Notes: a model not told the origin generated them from the sequence alone. 64,000 nt of DNA from Borreliella valaisiana VS116 (GCF_000170955.2 NZ_ABCY02000001.1:248001-312000); one strand, 5' to 3'. Shown: positions 19,331 through 29,343, numbered from the stretch's first letter. Program-made: numbers and translations.

Positions 19331-19540
19331 TTGGTAACAGTCACTGTGGACAAAAATGAAAATCTTGAAAAAGCATTGAAACGTTTTAAAAGAATGATTG
19401 AAAAAGAAGCAATTATTCGCGAATGGAAAAGAAGAGAATACTATGAAAAACCATCCACAATCCGTGTTAAAAAGGAAAAAGCTTTTAAAAGAAAACAAGC
19501 AAAAAAAGTTAGAAAATTAAAACAAAAAACTAATAGATAG
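19331..19540 (+). CDS. rpsU: 30S ribosomal protein S21
   Basis: A 69-residue, strongly basic protein of the small ribosomal subunit near the anti-Shine-Dalgarno end of 16S rRNA. The S21 pattern is clear: [19 protein letters not shown], then [15 protein letters not shown] and an arginine/lysine-rich C-terminus. The start codon is TTG, supported by the very strong binding site directly in front. It follows the M23 gene closely and is followed by a terminator hairpin at 19555-19586. The unusual placement outside the rpsU-dnaG-rpoD cluster is typical for this genus. Confidence 0.96.
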
Positions 19541-19554
19541 AATGAGTAGATAAC

Positions 19555-19586
19555 AAGAGATGTTCAAACGGATATCTCTTTATTTT
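19555..19586. terminator. Hairpin terminator between convergent rpsU and ftsK
   Basis: A 7-bp stem, AAGAGAT at 19555-19561 and ATCTCTT at 19574-19580, with a 12-base loop, followed by TATTTTA. It lies between the two stops and could act in both directions. Confidence 0.55.
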
Positions 19587-21936
19587 AAATTAATACCTCT
19601 CTTGGTTTTGATCCATTAACAGGTCCTACATATCCCATATCTTCCATAATTTCAATAATTCGAGCTGCTCTGTTGTAACCTATCTTTAACCTTCTTTGTA
19701 AATAAGATGCCGATGCTTTTCTTGTAGTTTTAACAATCTCAAGAGCTTCATCAAACATTGGCTCATCAGAAGGACCAAGAGCAACTAAATCTGGTTCTTT
19801 TGCACTATCAATAAATATTTCATCATCAATATAATTTGGAGAACCAAATTTTTTGACCTCTTCAACAAGTCTGTAAACTTCTCTTTCCTTTAAAAATCCA
19901 CCCTGAATTCTTTGAGGGAAAGGATTTAAAGAGCTAATATAAAGCATATCCCCCTTTCCTAAAAGCTTTTCAGCGCCAGAAGATCCAAGAATTATTCTAG
20001 AATCCATAGAGCTTGCTACCATAAAAGAAATCCTTGAGGGGAAATTGGCTTTTATTACTCCCGTAATAACGTCAACTGAAGGTCTTTGAGTTGCAAGAAC
20101 CAAATGAATCCCCACAGCTCTAGCCATTGCAGCAAGTCTAGAAATTAAATTTTCCAAATCTTTTCTTGCAGAAAGAATAAGATCTGCAAATTCATCAATA
20201 ATTATTACAAGATATGGCAAAACCATTAAATTCAAATTCTCATCTTTTACCTTTTTATTGTAAGAAGAAATATCTCTTACCAATAAATTATCAAGGAGCA
20301 CATATCTTCTCTCCATTTCATCAAGACACCATCTAAGAGCTTCTAAAGCTCTCTTTACATCTGTAATAACTGGAGTTAATAAATGGGGAATATCATTGAA
20401 AAGTTTAAGCTCAACTATTTTGGGATCTATCATAATTAATTTCACTTCATCTGGTGATTTTGAAAAAATAATTGAAGCAATTAAAGAATTTACACAAACC
20501 GATTTACCTGCTCCAGTTGCACCAGCTATTAATAAATGTGGAGAATTAACAAGGTCAAAAACAATATTTTCGCCACTAATCTCTTTTCCAAGAGCAAAAG
20601 GAATTCTAAAATCACCCCTAAATTCTTTACTGTCTATTATTTCTGAAATTAAAATAAACTCTCGTCTTTTATTAGGAATTTCAATTCCTACAGCTTCTCT
20701 GCCAGGAATTGGAGCAATAATCCTAACCCTAATGGCTGCAAGTCTTAAGGCAATATTATCAGAAATAGAAGTAATCTTAGAAAGCTTAATTCCCTTATCC
20801 GGACGAACAGCATACATTGTCACAACAGGCCCTTTAATAATATCAATTAATTTAGCATTAATATTAAACTCTTTTAATGTCTCCTGGAGAATCATTGATT
20901 GCTTTTGAATTTCTTTCTCATATTCAATATCCTCTACATCATTTTTAACCTCTTTCTGGTCAAAAACTGAAATATCAATAACGTAAGAATCGTCTTTTTT
21001 ATTCAAAACTACATTTTCGTTATAAACATGAGGAATAGCAACTTGACTAATTATGCCTTTGGTCCTTATCTCACCAGCCTTAACCTTTCCACTAATAATT
21101 AACTTATTATCTTCAAGATTGTCCAAATATTTATATTCACAAAATTCATCAATTTCATCTGTATTTAAAGCATTATCATTTGAAGTCTCCTTATTTAAAG
21201 AGCTTTCTTCTCTGGAATCTGAGCCTTCAAAAACAGTTTTGGCTAAATTAACATTAGAAGGCTTTTTGTTGCTCCTTAAAAACGCACTAAATGACCATAA
21301 AGCTTGATATTCCTCATCATTAATAATATTTTGTTTCTCATCAAAAACTTGAGAATTTTTTAAATCCTCTGAAAAATCTCCATAAACTTTAATATCTTTT
21401 TTTACATCCAATGAATTTGAAAAGGGGAAATAACTTAATATATTTTCAAACAAAATTTTAATCTTAAACTCTAAAAATTTAAAAGCATCTAAAATAAAAT
21501 TAACATCTTTGAAAAAGACATAATTCAAATACATCCAAACAACAAATTCTAAAATTAAAAGAATAAAAATAAAAAAATTTCCCAATATTATGCCAAAATT
21601 ACTAAGGAATATCTTAATAAGATAAGATTTTTCAACATTAGAATTAATTTTTATTAAAAATATTAAAGTAAAAAACAATATTACGGTATAATTCCAATTA
21701 AATATAAATCGTTTAGTAAAAATATGCTTTTTGTAAGCATACCAATTAACAAGTGGATAAATTATTAAATAAAATGACAAAAATGAAAAAACATTAAGCA
21801 GTATTTGCCCTATTAGGTTGAAAACAAAAAATATAAACATATTGCTTAAAGGGGTCAATGCTACAAAAAGAGAAAAAGAAATGACCGAAAGCATAAAAAA
21901 AAACAAAAATTGAAAATACTGATAAAAATCTTTCAT
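19585..21936 (-). CDS. ftsK: DNA translocase FtsK/SpoIIIE
   Basis: A 783-residue motor that pumps chromosome ends away from the closing septum. Four or five membrane helices occupy about residues 10-165, followed by a charged linker to about 330. The motor has Walker A GATGAGKS at about 471-478 and Walker B VIIIDEFADL at about 590. The C-terminal gamma winged-helix domain (about 715-783, ASYLQRRLKIGYNRAARIIE) normally reads polar KOPS-type DNA sites. The start ATG lies 3 bp after the uppP stop. The linker is short compared with E. coli FtsK. Corresponds to BB0257. Confidence 0.96.
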   Translation of the reverse strand: MKDFYQYFQFLFFFMLSVISFSLFVALTPLSNMFIFFVFNLIGQILLNVFSFLSFYLIIYPLVNWYAYKKHIFTKRFIFNWNYTVILFFTLIFLIKINSNVEKSYLIKIFLSNFGIILGNFFIFILLILEFVVWMYLNYVFFKDVNFILDAFKFLEFKIKILFENILSYFPFSNSLDVKKDIKVYGDFSEDLKNSQVFDEKQNIINDEEYQALWSFSAFLRSNKKPSNVNLAKTVFEGSDSREESSLNKETSNDNALNTDEIDEFCEYKYLDNLEDNKLIISGKVKAGEIRTKGIISQVAIPHVYNENVVLNKKDDSYVIDISVFDQKEVKNDVEDIEYEKEIQKQSMILQETLKEFNINAKLIDIIKGPVVTMYAVRPDKGIKLSKITSISDNIALRLAAIRVRIIAPIPGREAVGIEIPNKRREFILISEIIDSKEFRGDFRIPFALGKEISGENIVFDLVNSPHLLIAGATGAGKSVCVNSLIASIIFSKSPDEVKLIMIDPKIVELKLFNDIPHLLTPVITDVKRALEALRWCLDEMERRYVLLDNLLVRDISSYNKKVKDENLNLMVLPYLVIIIDEFADLILSARKDLENLISRLAAMARAVGIHLVLATQRPSVDVITGVIKANFPSRISFMVASSMDSRIILGSSGAEKLLGKGDMLYISSLNPFPQRIQGGFLKEREVYRLVEEVKKFGSPNYIDDEIFIDSAKEPDLVALGPSDEPMFDEALEIVKTTRKASASYLQRRLKIGYNRAARIIEIMEDMGYVGPVNGSKPREVLI

Positions 21937-21939
21937 ATT

Positions 21940-22734
21940 CTATAAAAAATAACAAACTGTAATTGAAAGTGCAAATAAATATATTGAGAAATAATATAGT
22001 TTTTTGTTATTAAGCATTTTAAAAAAGAAATTTATTGAAAAAATGCCAACAACAAAAGCAACCAATCCTCCTAAGTTTATTTCAAAAAAATTTAAAACCA
22101 TAAAAACATCATAAAATTCTTTATATTTTAATAAAATTGCTCCAAAAACTATTGGGATTAAAGACAAAAATGAAATTTCAAATGCACTTTTTCTATTAAA
22201 TCCAAGAACCGTCGCAGAAAAAATTGTAATCCCTGAACGAGAGATTCCCGGAAGCGCGCCTAAGCCTTGCATAAGCCCCATAAAAATTCCTACTAACAAA
22301 ATATTACCTTTAAAATTAATTTTAAAAAAATTAAATTCTAGCATCAAGATTAAAATCCCCGTTATAATAAAATTAATTAAAACAAAAGGCAATGTAAACA
22401 TTCTCTCGTATTTTGAAATAAAAATTCCAACAATTCCGGTAACAATAGTTATTATTAATATTAGCAACATTAATTTTAAATTTGTTAAATCAGATTTACT
22501 AGTTTTTCTTAAAGAAAATCTAATAAAAGTTAAAAAAAGCTCTAAAATTCTTTGACGATAATAAATAATAATCACTAAAACTGTTGCAAGGTGTAAATAA
22601 ATATCAAATATTATTGGAAGCTTTAAATGCATAAAATGACCAAAAAGCAACAAATGTCCTGAACTAGATATTGGCAAAAACTCTGTAATACCTTGAACAA
22701 TCCCCAAAATAATTGCACTTAAAATATTTGTCAT
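21940..22734 (-). CDS. uppP: Undecaprenyl-diphosphatase
   Basis: Removes a phosphate from undecaprenyl diphosphate so that the lipid carrier can be reused for peptidoglycan synthesis. About 264 residues with eight hydrophobic helices. The two BacA/UppP signatures are present: [15 protein letters not shown] near residues 15-29 and [14 protein letters not shown] near 156-169. I chose ATG at 22734 because GGAG stands 6 bp upstream; a TTG at 22746 in frame includes that site. It sits between the transglycosylase and ftsK genes, 14 bp after the former, so the three form a wall/division operon. Corresponds to BB0258. Confidence 0.95.
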   Translation of the reverse strand: MTNILSAIILGIVQGITEFLPISSSGHLLLFGHFMHLKLPIIFDIYLHLATVLVIIIYYRQRILELFLTFIRFSLRKTSKSDLTNLKLMLLILIITIVTGIVGIFISKYERMFTLPFVLINFIITGILILMLEFNFFKINFKGNILLVGIFMGLMQGLGALPGISRSGITIFSATVLGFNRKSAFEISFLSLIPIVFGAILLKYKEFYDVFMVLNFFEINLGGLVAFVVGIFSINFFFKMLNNKKLYYFSIYLFALSITVCYFL

Positions 22735-22748
22735 TAAATGCTCCAATA

Positions 22749-24908
22749 CTAATTTTTGGGAAATTCGCCCATAATTTTAACTATTACTGAATCTATTCCC
22801 TTCTTTTCATACAAAGCGTCATAAAATACCGAATAAACTAATATTTTTTTAATATAATTTCTAGTTTGACTAAAAGGAATTGCCTCAATAAAAAGCTCTT
22901 TTGATAAATGTCCATAACTTTTTTCCCACTTTCTAACATTACCAATACCCCCATTGTAAGATGCAAGAGCCTTATAAAGGCTGCCAGTTGTCGATATTCT
23001 TTTTTTTAAATAATATGTTCCAATTATTATATTATCTTTTGGGGTCTTTAAATCATAATCAAAATATTTAAGTTCTTTAGAAATATCATTAGCTGTTGCC
23101 GGCATAATTTGCATAAGACCAACAGCACCAGGCTTTGAGACAGCATTTTTCTCAAAGCTGCTTTCCGCTTTTATTAAAGAAAATACAATGCTAGTTTCAA
23201 GTCCACGCCTTTTAGCCCAATATTCTACTAAAGATCCATACAAATAAGGATAAAGCCTTTTATAGTCACTTTCCATTAAAGCAGATTCATCTTGACTTAC
23301 AAGATAATTAATCACAAGGGTTGCATCGTAATAATTTTCACTCTTTAAAAGTTCATCGTATACTTTTCGATAAAAATCGAGTGAAAATTTATACCCATTC
23401 TTAAAATCTTCAGAAATAAAACCTCTAACATAATGACAAAGATTGAATTTTAAAAAACCCTCCAAAAAAATCTCATAATCAGATTGCTCATATTTAACAT
23501 CAAACCCACTTGTAAAAAATTCATCAATATTTTGATCTAATAAGTATCTGCTCATAAATGAAGAATATGACCATTTATCATAATTAACCGCAGAATGCAA
23601 AAGACTCTTATATTCTCCACTTACACTGGGTTTAATTAATTTATGATAAATAAGCCTTGCATTAATAAAGGCAAGCTTAGATAAAATAGAATCAGAAATA
23701 ACTTTTTTAGCATTAGAATAAAGTTTATAAATGTTGTAATAGTCTTCAAGCTGAATTGATTCCAAAATATACTCTTCTAAAATCTTAATAAAAGTAGAAT
23801 TTTTTTTATCGCTCTCAGTATAAAACTTAGCTACGCTTTCGGCAAAATAATCTCTGGCACTTTTAGTAAAAATTAAATTACTAAAAGCCGTATTAAGCAA
23901 AGTAAGCCTATTAATCTCATTATTAAGATTCACACCTTCAAGATATTCTTTTAAAAGAAGAAAGCCTAAATTATTTTTTCCCTTAACCTTAAGATTTAAA
24001 ATGCCCAAATAATAATTTTTATATTTACTTTTTATTTTATTAAAAAATGTTAAAGCATTTGAAATTTTACCAGAACTAATAAAAGCCTTATAAACATCGC
24101 TTAATACAATATTATTGTCATAATAGTCGCTCAAACCATTTTTATTCAATATATTTATTGCACTATTAAAATTACCATTCGCCACTTCATACTTAAACTT
24201 AACAAGATTTAAAAAATTTGCACCAAAATACTTAGACTTATTTTCAATAATAAAATAATCATAAGCTCTTACATGTAAATAATTTGCAGGTAAATTCTCA
24301 AAAAGTTTATTAAAATAAATTTTTGACTCACTTACATTAGAAAGATTAAGATAAAGAGCTGCTTTTAATAAAATATTTTCATTTTCTTGATAATCAGAAA
24401 ATTTCATCTTATCAAGCTTATTTAAAAGACTAAGCGCTTTATCGTTTTTCTTTTGCCAATAAAGACTTTTAAAGTACCCTAATATAATAAATTTATTATT
24501 TTCGTATTTTTTATAAAGCCTCTCCCCAATCAATTCAGACGAAAAATAATCTTTTATTGAATTAAAATATTCAATAAGTTTAATTCCAGCAAACTGAGAT
24601 GAAATATTATCCCCATGATCTATAGCCTTTTTCATATACTCTACAAATTTTTCTTCAAATCCTATTTTTTTAAATAAATAAGCAACATATATGTAAGAAC
24701 TTGAATCTATGTTAAAATACTTATCAAAATTTTTTTTTGAATAATCAAAATTCCATAACCAATTCAAATTATTTAAATCAAACTCTTTTGAATGCGCCTT
24801 AATAAAATCACTGCCTGAAATTTCTTTTTTCACAAAGCAAGAAAATAAACTTAAAAATAAAAAAAGAAAAAGAAAATTGTGCAATACGAAATAACTTCTG
24901 TTAAACAT
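22749..24908 (-). CDS. slt: Lytic murein transglycosylase (Slt-type)
   Basis: About 719 residues. The N-terminus has a hydrophobic stretch ending in LFLSLFSC, a probable lipobox, so it may be a lipoprotein. The long middle part (about 40-550) is alpha-helical, like the superhelical U-domain of Slt70. The C-terminal catalytic domain carries the Glu of [15 protein letters not shown] (about residue 581), the [12 protein letters not shown] motif and ALASYNGG. It cuts glycan strands to leave anhydro ends. The start at 24908 overlaps the gene upstream by 8 bp; ATGs at 24923 and 24968 are also in frame. Corresponds to BB0259. Confidence 0.92.
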   Translation of the reverse strand: MFNRSYFVLHNFLFLFLFLSLFSCFVKKEISGSDFIKAHSKEFDLNNLNWLWNFDYSKKNFDKYFNIDSSSYIYVAYLFKKIGFEEKFVEYMKKAIDHGDNISSQFAGIKLIEYFNSIKDYFSSELIGERLYKKYENNKFIILGYFKSLYWQKKNDKALSLLNKLDKMKFSDYQENENILLKAALYLNLSNVSESKIYFNKLFENLPANYLHVRAYDYFIIENKSKYFGANFLNLVKFKYEVANGNFNSAINILNKNGLSDYYDNNIVLSDVYKAFISSGKISNALTFFNKIKSKYKNYYLGILNLKVKGKNNLGFLLLKEYLEGVNLNNEINRLTLLNTAFSNLIFTKSARDYFAESVAKFYTESDKKNSTFIKILEEYILESIQLEDYYNIYKLYSNAKKVISDSILSKLAFINARLIYHKLIKPSVSGEYKSLLHSAVNYDKWSYSSFMSRYLLDQNIDEFFTSGFDVKYEQSDYEIFLEGFLKFNLCHYVRGFISEDFKNGYKFSLDFYRKVYDELLKSENYYDATLVINYLVSQDESALMESDYKRLYPYLYGSLVEYWAKRRGLETSIVFSLIKAESSFEKNAVSKPGAVGLMQIMPATANDISKELKYFDYDLKTPKDNIIIGTYYLKKRISTTGSLYKALASYNGGIGNVRKWEKSYGHLSKELFIEAIPFSQTRNYIKKILVYSVFYDALYEKKGIDSVIVKIMGEFPKN

Positions 24909-25914
24909 ATTGATCTTTTCCATATCTCTCAATTTTCTTTTTATCACATTCAAAGCAGTATGAAACAAAATCTCTAGGCTTTAAAATTTTTGAAAAAACT
25001 AAAAACAAAGAAAAAAATATCAAAAGAAAAAGAGAAATAAGACTTAAATACAGCATAGGAGAATGCACCGCTCCTTCACCTGAATTTAATTTAAAATTAT
25101 TTTTAGCTACATCACTCTCAAAATCTTCTCTAAGATCTAGCTCAACATCTTCATCTGAAGTATCTATTAAATCTTTGTCAATATCTGCAATAATGTCTTC
25201 AACGCTTAAATCATGCAAATTTTCTTCTTCTGAAGAAAATTCTTCTAATTTTTGTAACTCAAAATTATCAAAATTAAAAGATTCTTCATCAATATACTCT
25301 ACTTTTTTATTTTCTAAATTAAACTCTTTAGAATCAACCACACTATCATCATTATCATCAAAACTTTCAAAATCTGAATCCTTTGACTCAATTTTTTGAT
25401 CTTCTTCGTTTTCCAGATCTAAAGAATTAATAGTGGGCATACTTAAATCAGAAATATCTTTTTTAACAAAATCATCTTTCTCTTCAAAATTTAAATCAAA
25501 TTCAGAACCCAAATTTTCAACAGACAAATCACTGCCAATACCACTACTTTTAAAATCACCTAAAAGGTTATCTTCATTAGATCCTTTAAAAGTTTGATTA
25601 AAATCTACAAGACTTAAATCAAACTTCGATTTATCTTGAATCCCATCAGATTCACTATAAACATAAAGTATTTCATCCATAACTTTAAAATAAACATTGA
25701 CACTCAGGCTTTCCTTTTTTAAATTATCCAAGAAAAAAGAACCAACTAAAAAAGGAACTGAAAAATCTTCATATTCACTAACATAAAAATTCAACTTAAT
25801 GCTAGTATCACCTGCAATCTTACCCAATATTACTCTCTTAACAGAACTATCATCTAAATTTAAAACCGAATAATATTCATTATTAGATAATTTTATCGCT
25901 AAAAACCCTTTCAA
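24901..25914 (-). CDS. Acidic protein with C-terminal membrane helix, unknown function
   Basis: A 337-residue protein with three visible parts: a compact N-terminal domain (about 1-100, beta-rich by appearance), a long stretch extremely rich in Asp, Glu and Ser (about 100-275, with repeats of the type SKDSDFES and FDDNDDS), and one strong membrane helix (about 287-312) before a short basic tail. I do not recognise a family. The start is TTG with GAGG 9 bp upstream. It overlaps the transglycosylase gene and heads the slt-uppP-ftsK group. The topology suggests a tail-anchored protein with an acidic cytoplasmic domain. Corresponds to BB0260. Confidence 0.85.
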   Translation of the reverse strand: MKGFLAIKLSNNEYYSVLNLDDSSVKRVILGKIAGDTSIKLNFYVSEYEDFSVPFLVGSFFLDNLKKESLSVNVYFKVMDEILYVYSESDGIQDKSKFDLSLVDFNQTFKGSNEDNLLGDFKSSGIGSDLSVENLGSEFDLNFEEKDDFVKKDISDLSMPTINSLDLENEEDQKIESKDSDFESFDDNDDSVVDSKEFNLENKKVEYIDEESFNFDNFELQKLEEFSSEEENLHDLSVEDIIADIDKDLIDTSDEDVELDLREDFESDVAKNNFKLNSGEGAVHSPMLYLSLISLFLLIFFSLFLVFSKILKPRDFVSYCFECDKKKIERYGKDQYV

Positions 25915-25932
25915 AAATTATAACCTCTTTGC

Positions 25933-25957
25933 TTTATTTTATTTTATTTTATTTTAT
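25933..25957. repeat. Pentanucleotide tandem repeat (TTTAT)5
   Basis: Five perfect copies of TTTAT, followed by one more T. It lies in the presumed untranslated leader of the 24901-25914 gene, 19 bp from its start codon. Such a tract can vary in length by slippage, but variation cannot be judged from one sequence. Confidence 0.8.
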
Positions 25958-25978
25958 TGAAACCAAGCTTATATAATA

Positions 25979-26010
25979 ATTATAGTTATCATTATTATTA
26001 TAACTATAAT
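25979..26010. promoter_or_regulatory. Palindromic divergent promoter between the 24901-25914 and 26132-27514 genes
   Basis: An 11-bp perfect inverted repeat (25979-25989 and 26000-26010) with a 10-base centre. Each outer end reads TATAAT in the outward direction: minus strand at 25979-25984 and plus strand at 26005-26010. The -35 regions therefore lie in the opposite arms (ATAGTT on each strand). The 196-bp gap contains no gene. Seen directly; activity is inferred. Confidence 0.6.
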
Positions 26011-26131
26011 ATAATATAAATAATGTGATGTTCAACTTACAAATTACTTTTATTTTAAGTAAATAACTTTTATTAAAAGTAGCTATGATGATGCAAATTA
26101 ATGAGATATTTTGAATTTAGGAGCAATACGA

Positions 26132-27514
26132 GTGTTATCGCTATTTATAGTAATCTCTTCATTAACAGTATTTATTTTAGTATTTTTATTTTTTAAAATA
26201 GCATTAAAACTTACAATAGGAAAAACTAGAGGAAAAATAAAAAAAGATGATGAGAGAACACGAAAATTAATCGAAAGAGCAATTTCTCTATTAAAAACAA
26301 ATCCAAACGAAATAGGTGCTCTTGAAATTTTAAATAATTATTACTATAAAAACAAAGACTATGAAAATGGTATAAAATATGCAAAAAAATTATGCCAATT
26401 AATAGAAGACAATCCAATAAGCCAAGAAATAAATACATTTAAAGCTTTTTTAAGTTATGGATTTTATAACCTTAAAAGAAATTTTAACAGGGAAGCCTTA
26501 GAATTTTTAAAAAAAGCTTATCTGCTAAAAAAATCAGATGAAGATGCAAATTATTATCTTGGTATAGCATTCTTAAAAAACGAAATGTATAAAGAAGCTC
26601 TATACTATCTTACAAAAGTCTACAAGTTTAATAAAAATAATAACGACATCCTAAAACACATAGGAATAGCTTTATTTAATCTAGAAAGCTATAGAAAGGC
26701 TGCTGGAATATTTAATAATATAAAAAAACACATACAAGGCGACATTGACGCTCTTTTAGCATATGCTAAGTCTTTGTCAAAAATGAATCAAGATCATCTG
26801 GCACTAGAAATTGCTAATAAAATAAAGCAAAAAGATGGAATGATTTATGAGGCTTTATTAATTACATCTGAGATTCATTCAAAAAATAAAGAATTAGAAA
26901 AATTAGAACAAAATATTAAAGAAATAATAAAAGTAAAACCTGATTTACCTAAAAAAGTTTTCCTTGAATTATTTTATAATCTTGGAGAACTCCAAATCTC
27001 TGTTGAAAATTATCAAAAAGCTACAGAGGCTTTTAGCAAAGTTGAAGATATTGATCCAAATTACAAAAAAATTAAAGAAAAATTAGAATTTAGCAAAAGA
27101 TTAAACGAAAACATAGCACTAAGAATATATTTGCGCAGTTCAAAAGAAAATTTTGGGAAAATAGCAAATGAAATTATTTTAAAACTATATTTAAATAAAT
27201 TCCAAGTAAGAGATTCTAAAATAAACGAAATAACATCGCAATTTATTGATATGAATTTTCACTTAGCTAACAATCAGTGGGAAGAAAATTTAATAGTACG
27301 CTTTGTAAGAACTGAACAAGATACTTTTGGTGAATTATTCTTAAAAGATTTCATTTCAAAAATAAAAGAAAATAAAATAAAAGGGCTCTGTATTGCTCCA
27401 TCAAAATTTTCTTTAAAAGCTAAACAAATGATTGAAGGAAGGCTTATTGATTTAGTAGAAGGCAAAAAATTAACTCAAATACTTAAAAAAATTAACATAT
27501 CCAAATACACATGA
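26132..27514 (+). CDS. TPR-repeat membrane protein, unknown function
   Basis: About 460 residues: an N-terminal membrane helix (about 3-25), then tetratricopeptide-like helical pairs over about 45-330 (for example ALEFLKKAYLLKKSDEDANYYLGIAFL and ALYYLTKVYKFNKNNNDILKHIG), then a C-terminal domain of about 120 residues that I do not recognise. TPRs usually bind partner proteins. I chose GTG at 26132 because AGGAG (26119-26123) stands 8 bp upstream; TTG at 26111 would include that site in the coding region. It is convergent with the LysM/M23 gene, 6 bp away. Corresponds to BB0261. Confidence 0.85.
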   Translation: MLSLFIVISSLTVFILVFLFFKIALKLTIGKTRGKIKKDDERTRKLIERAISLLKTNPNEIGALEILNNYYYKNKDYENGIKYAKKLCQLIEDNPISQEINTFKAFLSYGFYNLKRNFNREALEFLKKAYLLKKSDEDANYYLGIAFLKNEMYKEALYYLTKVYKFNKNNNDILKHIGIALFNLESYRKAAGIFNNIKKHIQGDIDALLAYAKSLSKMNQDHLALEIANKIKQKDGMIYEALLITSEIHSKNKELEKLEQNIKEIIKVKPDLPKKVFLELFYNLGELQISVENYQKATEAFSKVEDIDPNYKKIKEKLEFSKRLNENIALRIYLRSSKENFGKIANEIILKLYLNKFQVRDSKINEITSQFIDMNFHLANNQWEENLIVRFVRTEQDTFGELFLKDFISKIKENKIKGLCIAPSKFSLKAKQMIEGRLIDLVEGKKLTQILKKINISKYT

Positions 27515-27520
27515 AAAATA

Positions 27521-28753
27521 CTACCTTAAATATTTCATAGGATTTTCGGTTTTGCCATTCTTAAAAATGGTAAAATGTAAGTGATTGCCTGTGCTATAAC
27601 CAGTACTTCCCATATAGCCTATTACCGCTCCCCTTGAAACTTTTTTTCCAACTTTAACAGCAAAAGAATTCAAATGCGCATATAAAGTTTGAAATCCATT
27701 ACTATGAGAAATAACAATATATTTACCATATCCCCCCGCATTAAATCCCACAGTTACAACAATACCCTCTCTTGAAGCTTTAATGGGAGTATTGGCTAAA
27801 TTTGCAATATCTATTCCATTGTGAAAGCTAATAACCCCTGTAAACGGATCTGGTCGATAACCATATCCTGAAGTAATAACGCCTTGTACAGGATAAATAA
27901 AAGTCTCTCCTAATACCTCTTTTAAAAAATCTTTGGGCAATCTTCCCCCAGGAATAAATAATTTTTGCCCTAAAAATAAAACTTCATTATCAAGATTATT
28001 AGAATCTAAAATATCCACCTTGGGAACATTATAAGCACTAGCTATAGATGAAATAGAATCATTTTTTTTAACAACATAAACAATCCCTTTCATATTAGGA
28101 ACTTTAATAACTGAATTTGGCTTAATATTTCTTACATCTTTAATTTCATTAAAAGAAATTAAAGTTTCACTGGTTATCTGATATCTAGCTGCAACATGAG
28201 AGAGAGTCTCTCCAGGCTTAATTTTATGGTCAAACACCTTTAATACAAAATTTTTTTTAAATCCAGGAACATTTGAAGAAACATTAGATTCAAGCAAATA
28301 ACTACTAATTTGCGCTATATCTTGATCACTATAATATAAAAATGTATCAATAAAATAATCTTTGGGGAAAGTGAGTCTATTTAAAAAAATATACGAACCA
28401 TAGTAAGAAAAAATATTAATATAAAATATTAATATAAAAATAAAAATTATTGCATTAACCTTAAAAACAAGCTTATAATCAAATTTTAAGCTAAAAATGT
28501 CAAAAACTTTCTCTTTAAAGCTCTTATAATAATATTTATATTCATAATGATTAATATTTTGTATTTTAAACTTATAGAAAAATAAAGAAGCTTTTTTAAA
28601 AAAGTTTTTAAACTTGAAAGCTTTTTTTCTTCTTTTGCCAATATTCCTAATATTGGCAAAATCCTTTAATTCAAAATCAATATTCTTTTTGTTATTGAAT
28701 AAAAAATTTTTTTTACGTTTTTCTACCCTTTGCTTCTTTTTTGATATAATCAT
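27521..28753 (-). CDS. LysM-M23 peptidoglycan peptidase
   Basis: A 410-residue protein with a long, very basic cytoplasmic N-terminus (about 1-95), one membrane helix (about 100-120), two LysM peptidoglycan-binding domains (about 176-221, with KPGETLSHVAARYQIT, and about 225-270), and a C-terminal M23 domain with intact zinc motifs HNGIDIAN and HLHFTIFK. It should be anchored in the inner membrane and cut or bind the cell wall. It is divergent from lepB with only 61 bp between. No ribosome binding site is seen before the ATG. Corresponds to BB0262. Confidence 0.92.
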   Translation of the reverse strand: MIISKKKQRVEKRKKNFLFNNKKNIDFELKDFANIRNIGKRRKKAFKFKNFFKKASLFFYKFKIQNINHYEYKYYYKSFKEKVFDIFSLKFDYKLVFKVNAIIFIFILIFYINIFSYYGSYIFLNRLTFPKDYFIDTFLYYSDQDIAQISSYLLESNVSSNVPGFKKNFVLKVFDHKIKPGETLSHVAARYQITSETLISFNEIKDVRNIKPNSVIKVPNMKGIVYVVKKNDSISSIASAYNVPKVDILDSNNLDNEVLFLGQKLFIPGGRLPKDFLKEVLGETFIYPVQGVITSGYGYRPDPFTGVISFHNGIDIANLANTPIKASREGIVVTVGFNAGGYGKYIVISHSNGFQTLYAHLNSFAVKVGKKVSRGAVIGYMGSTGYSTGNHLHFTIFKNGKTENPMKYLR

Positions 28754-28766
28754 AACATGCTATTTC

Positions 28767-28795
28767 ATTATACAATGGAAAATTGCATTTTAATG
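28767..28795 (-). promoter_or_regulatory. Candidate promoter of the LysM-M23 gene
   Basis: A perfect TATAAT on the minus strand (28767-28772), 13 bp before the start codon, with only a poor -35 (CATTAA, 28790-28795). The implied leader is very short, in line with the missing ribosome binding site. Confidence 0.4.
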
Positions 28796-28814
28796 AAAGC
28801 ATTGTTTAAAAGTT

Positions 28815-29321
28815 ATGAGAATATTTAAAGCTCACAAATATGAACTGGTGTCAATTTTAGCTGCTTCTTTATTTTTAATGACTTTAATAAAGTTGTTCTT
28901 ATCATTTTACATAGTAAAAGGCGAATCAATGACCCCAACAATATTTGAAAAAAATTGGATTGTAAGTCACAAATTTGAATATGGACTTAGACTTAAAAAT
29001 CACAAAAAATACCTTTTATTATGGAAAAACCCAAAAAAAAATGAAATGGTGCTTATTAAAGATCCTATAACAAACAAAATTGCCATTAAAAAAATATTTG
29101 CAATTCCAGGAGAGAAATTTAAACAAATAGAAAAAAATAAAATATGCATACATGACTTAAGCTTTAAAATAGATGAAAATGTTTTAAAAAAAAATACTAA
29201 AAAAATTCCTGATAATCACTATTTAGTCATAGGAGAAAATAAACAGACTTCATTAGACTCAAGGGATTACGGATTTGTAAAAATTGATAACATATTGGGA
29301 AAAATAATTTATTACTTTTAA
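28815..29321 (+). CDS. lepB: Signal peptidase I, short form
   Basis: Cleaves signal peptides of exported proteins at the outer face of the inner membrane. It has 168 residues with one N-terminal membrane helix (about 10-34). The catalytic serine is S38 in KGESMTPT, the general-base lysine is K92 in AIKKIFAIPGE, and the box E pattern DSRDYGFV is near residue 150. All catalytic elements are there, although the protein is about half the size of E. coli LepB and resembles the Gram-positive type. B. burgdorferi carries additional lepB genes elsewhere. Corresponds to BB0263. Confidence 0.92.
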   Translation: MRIFKAHKYELVSILAASLFLMTLIKLFLSFYIVKGESMTPTIFEKNWIVSHKFEYGLRLKNHKKYLLLWKNPKKNEMVLIKDPITNKIAIKKIFAIPGEKFKQIEKNKICIHDLSFKIDENVLKKNTKKIPDNHYLVIGENKQTSLDSRDYGFVKIDNILGKIIYYF

Positions 29322-29343
29322 AAAAACTTTTTCCTTTAAGTCT

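Noticed and set aside
20396..20908. 170-residue plus-strand frame inside ftsK
   Set aside because: It is fully antisense to the conserved FtsK motor domain and its composition is that of a reversed coding frame; no binding site or family similarity.
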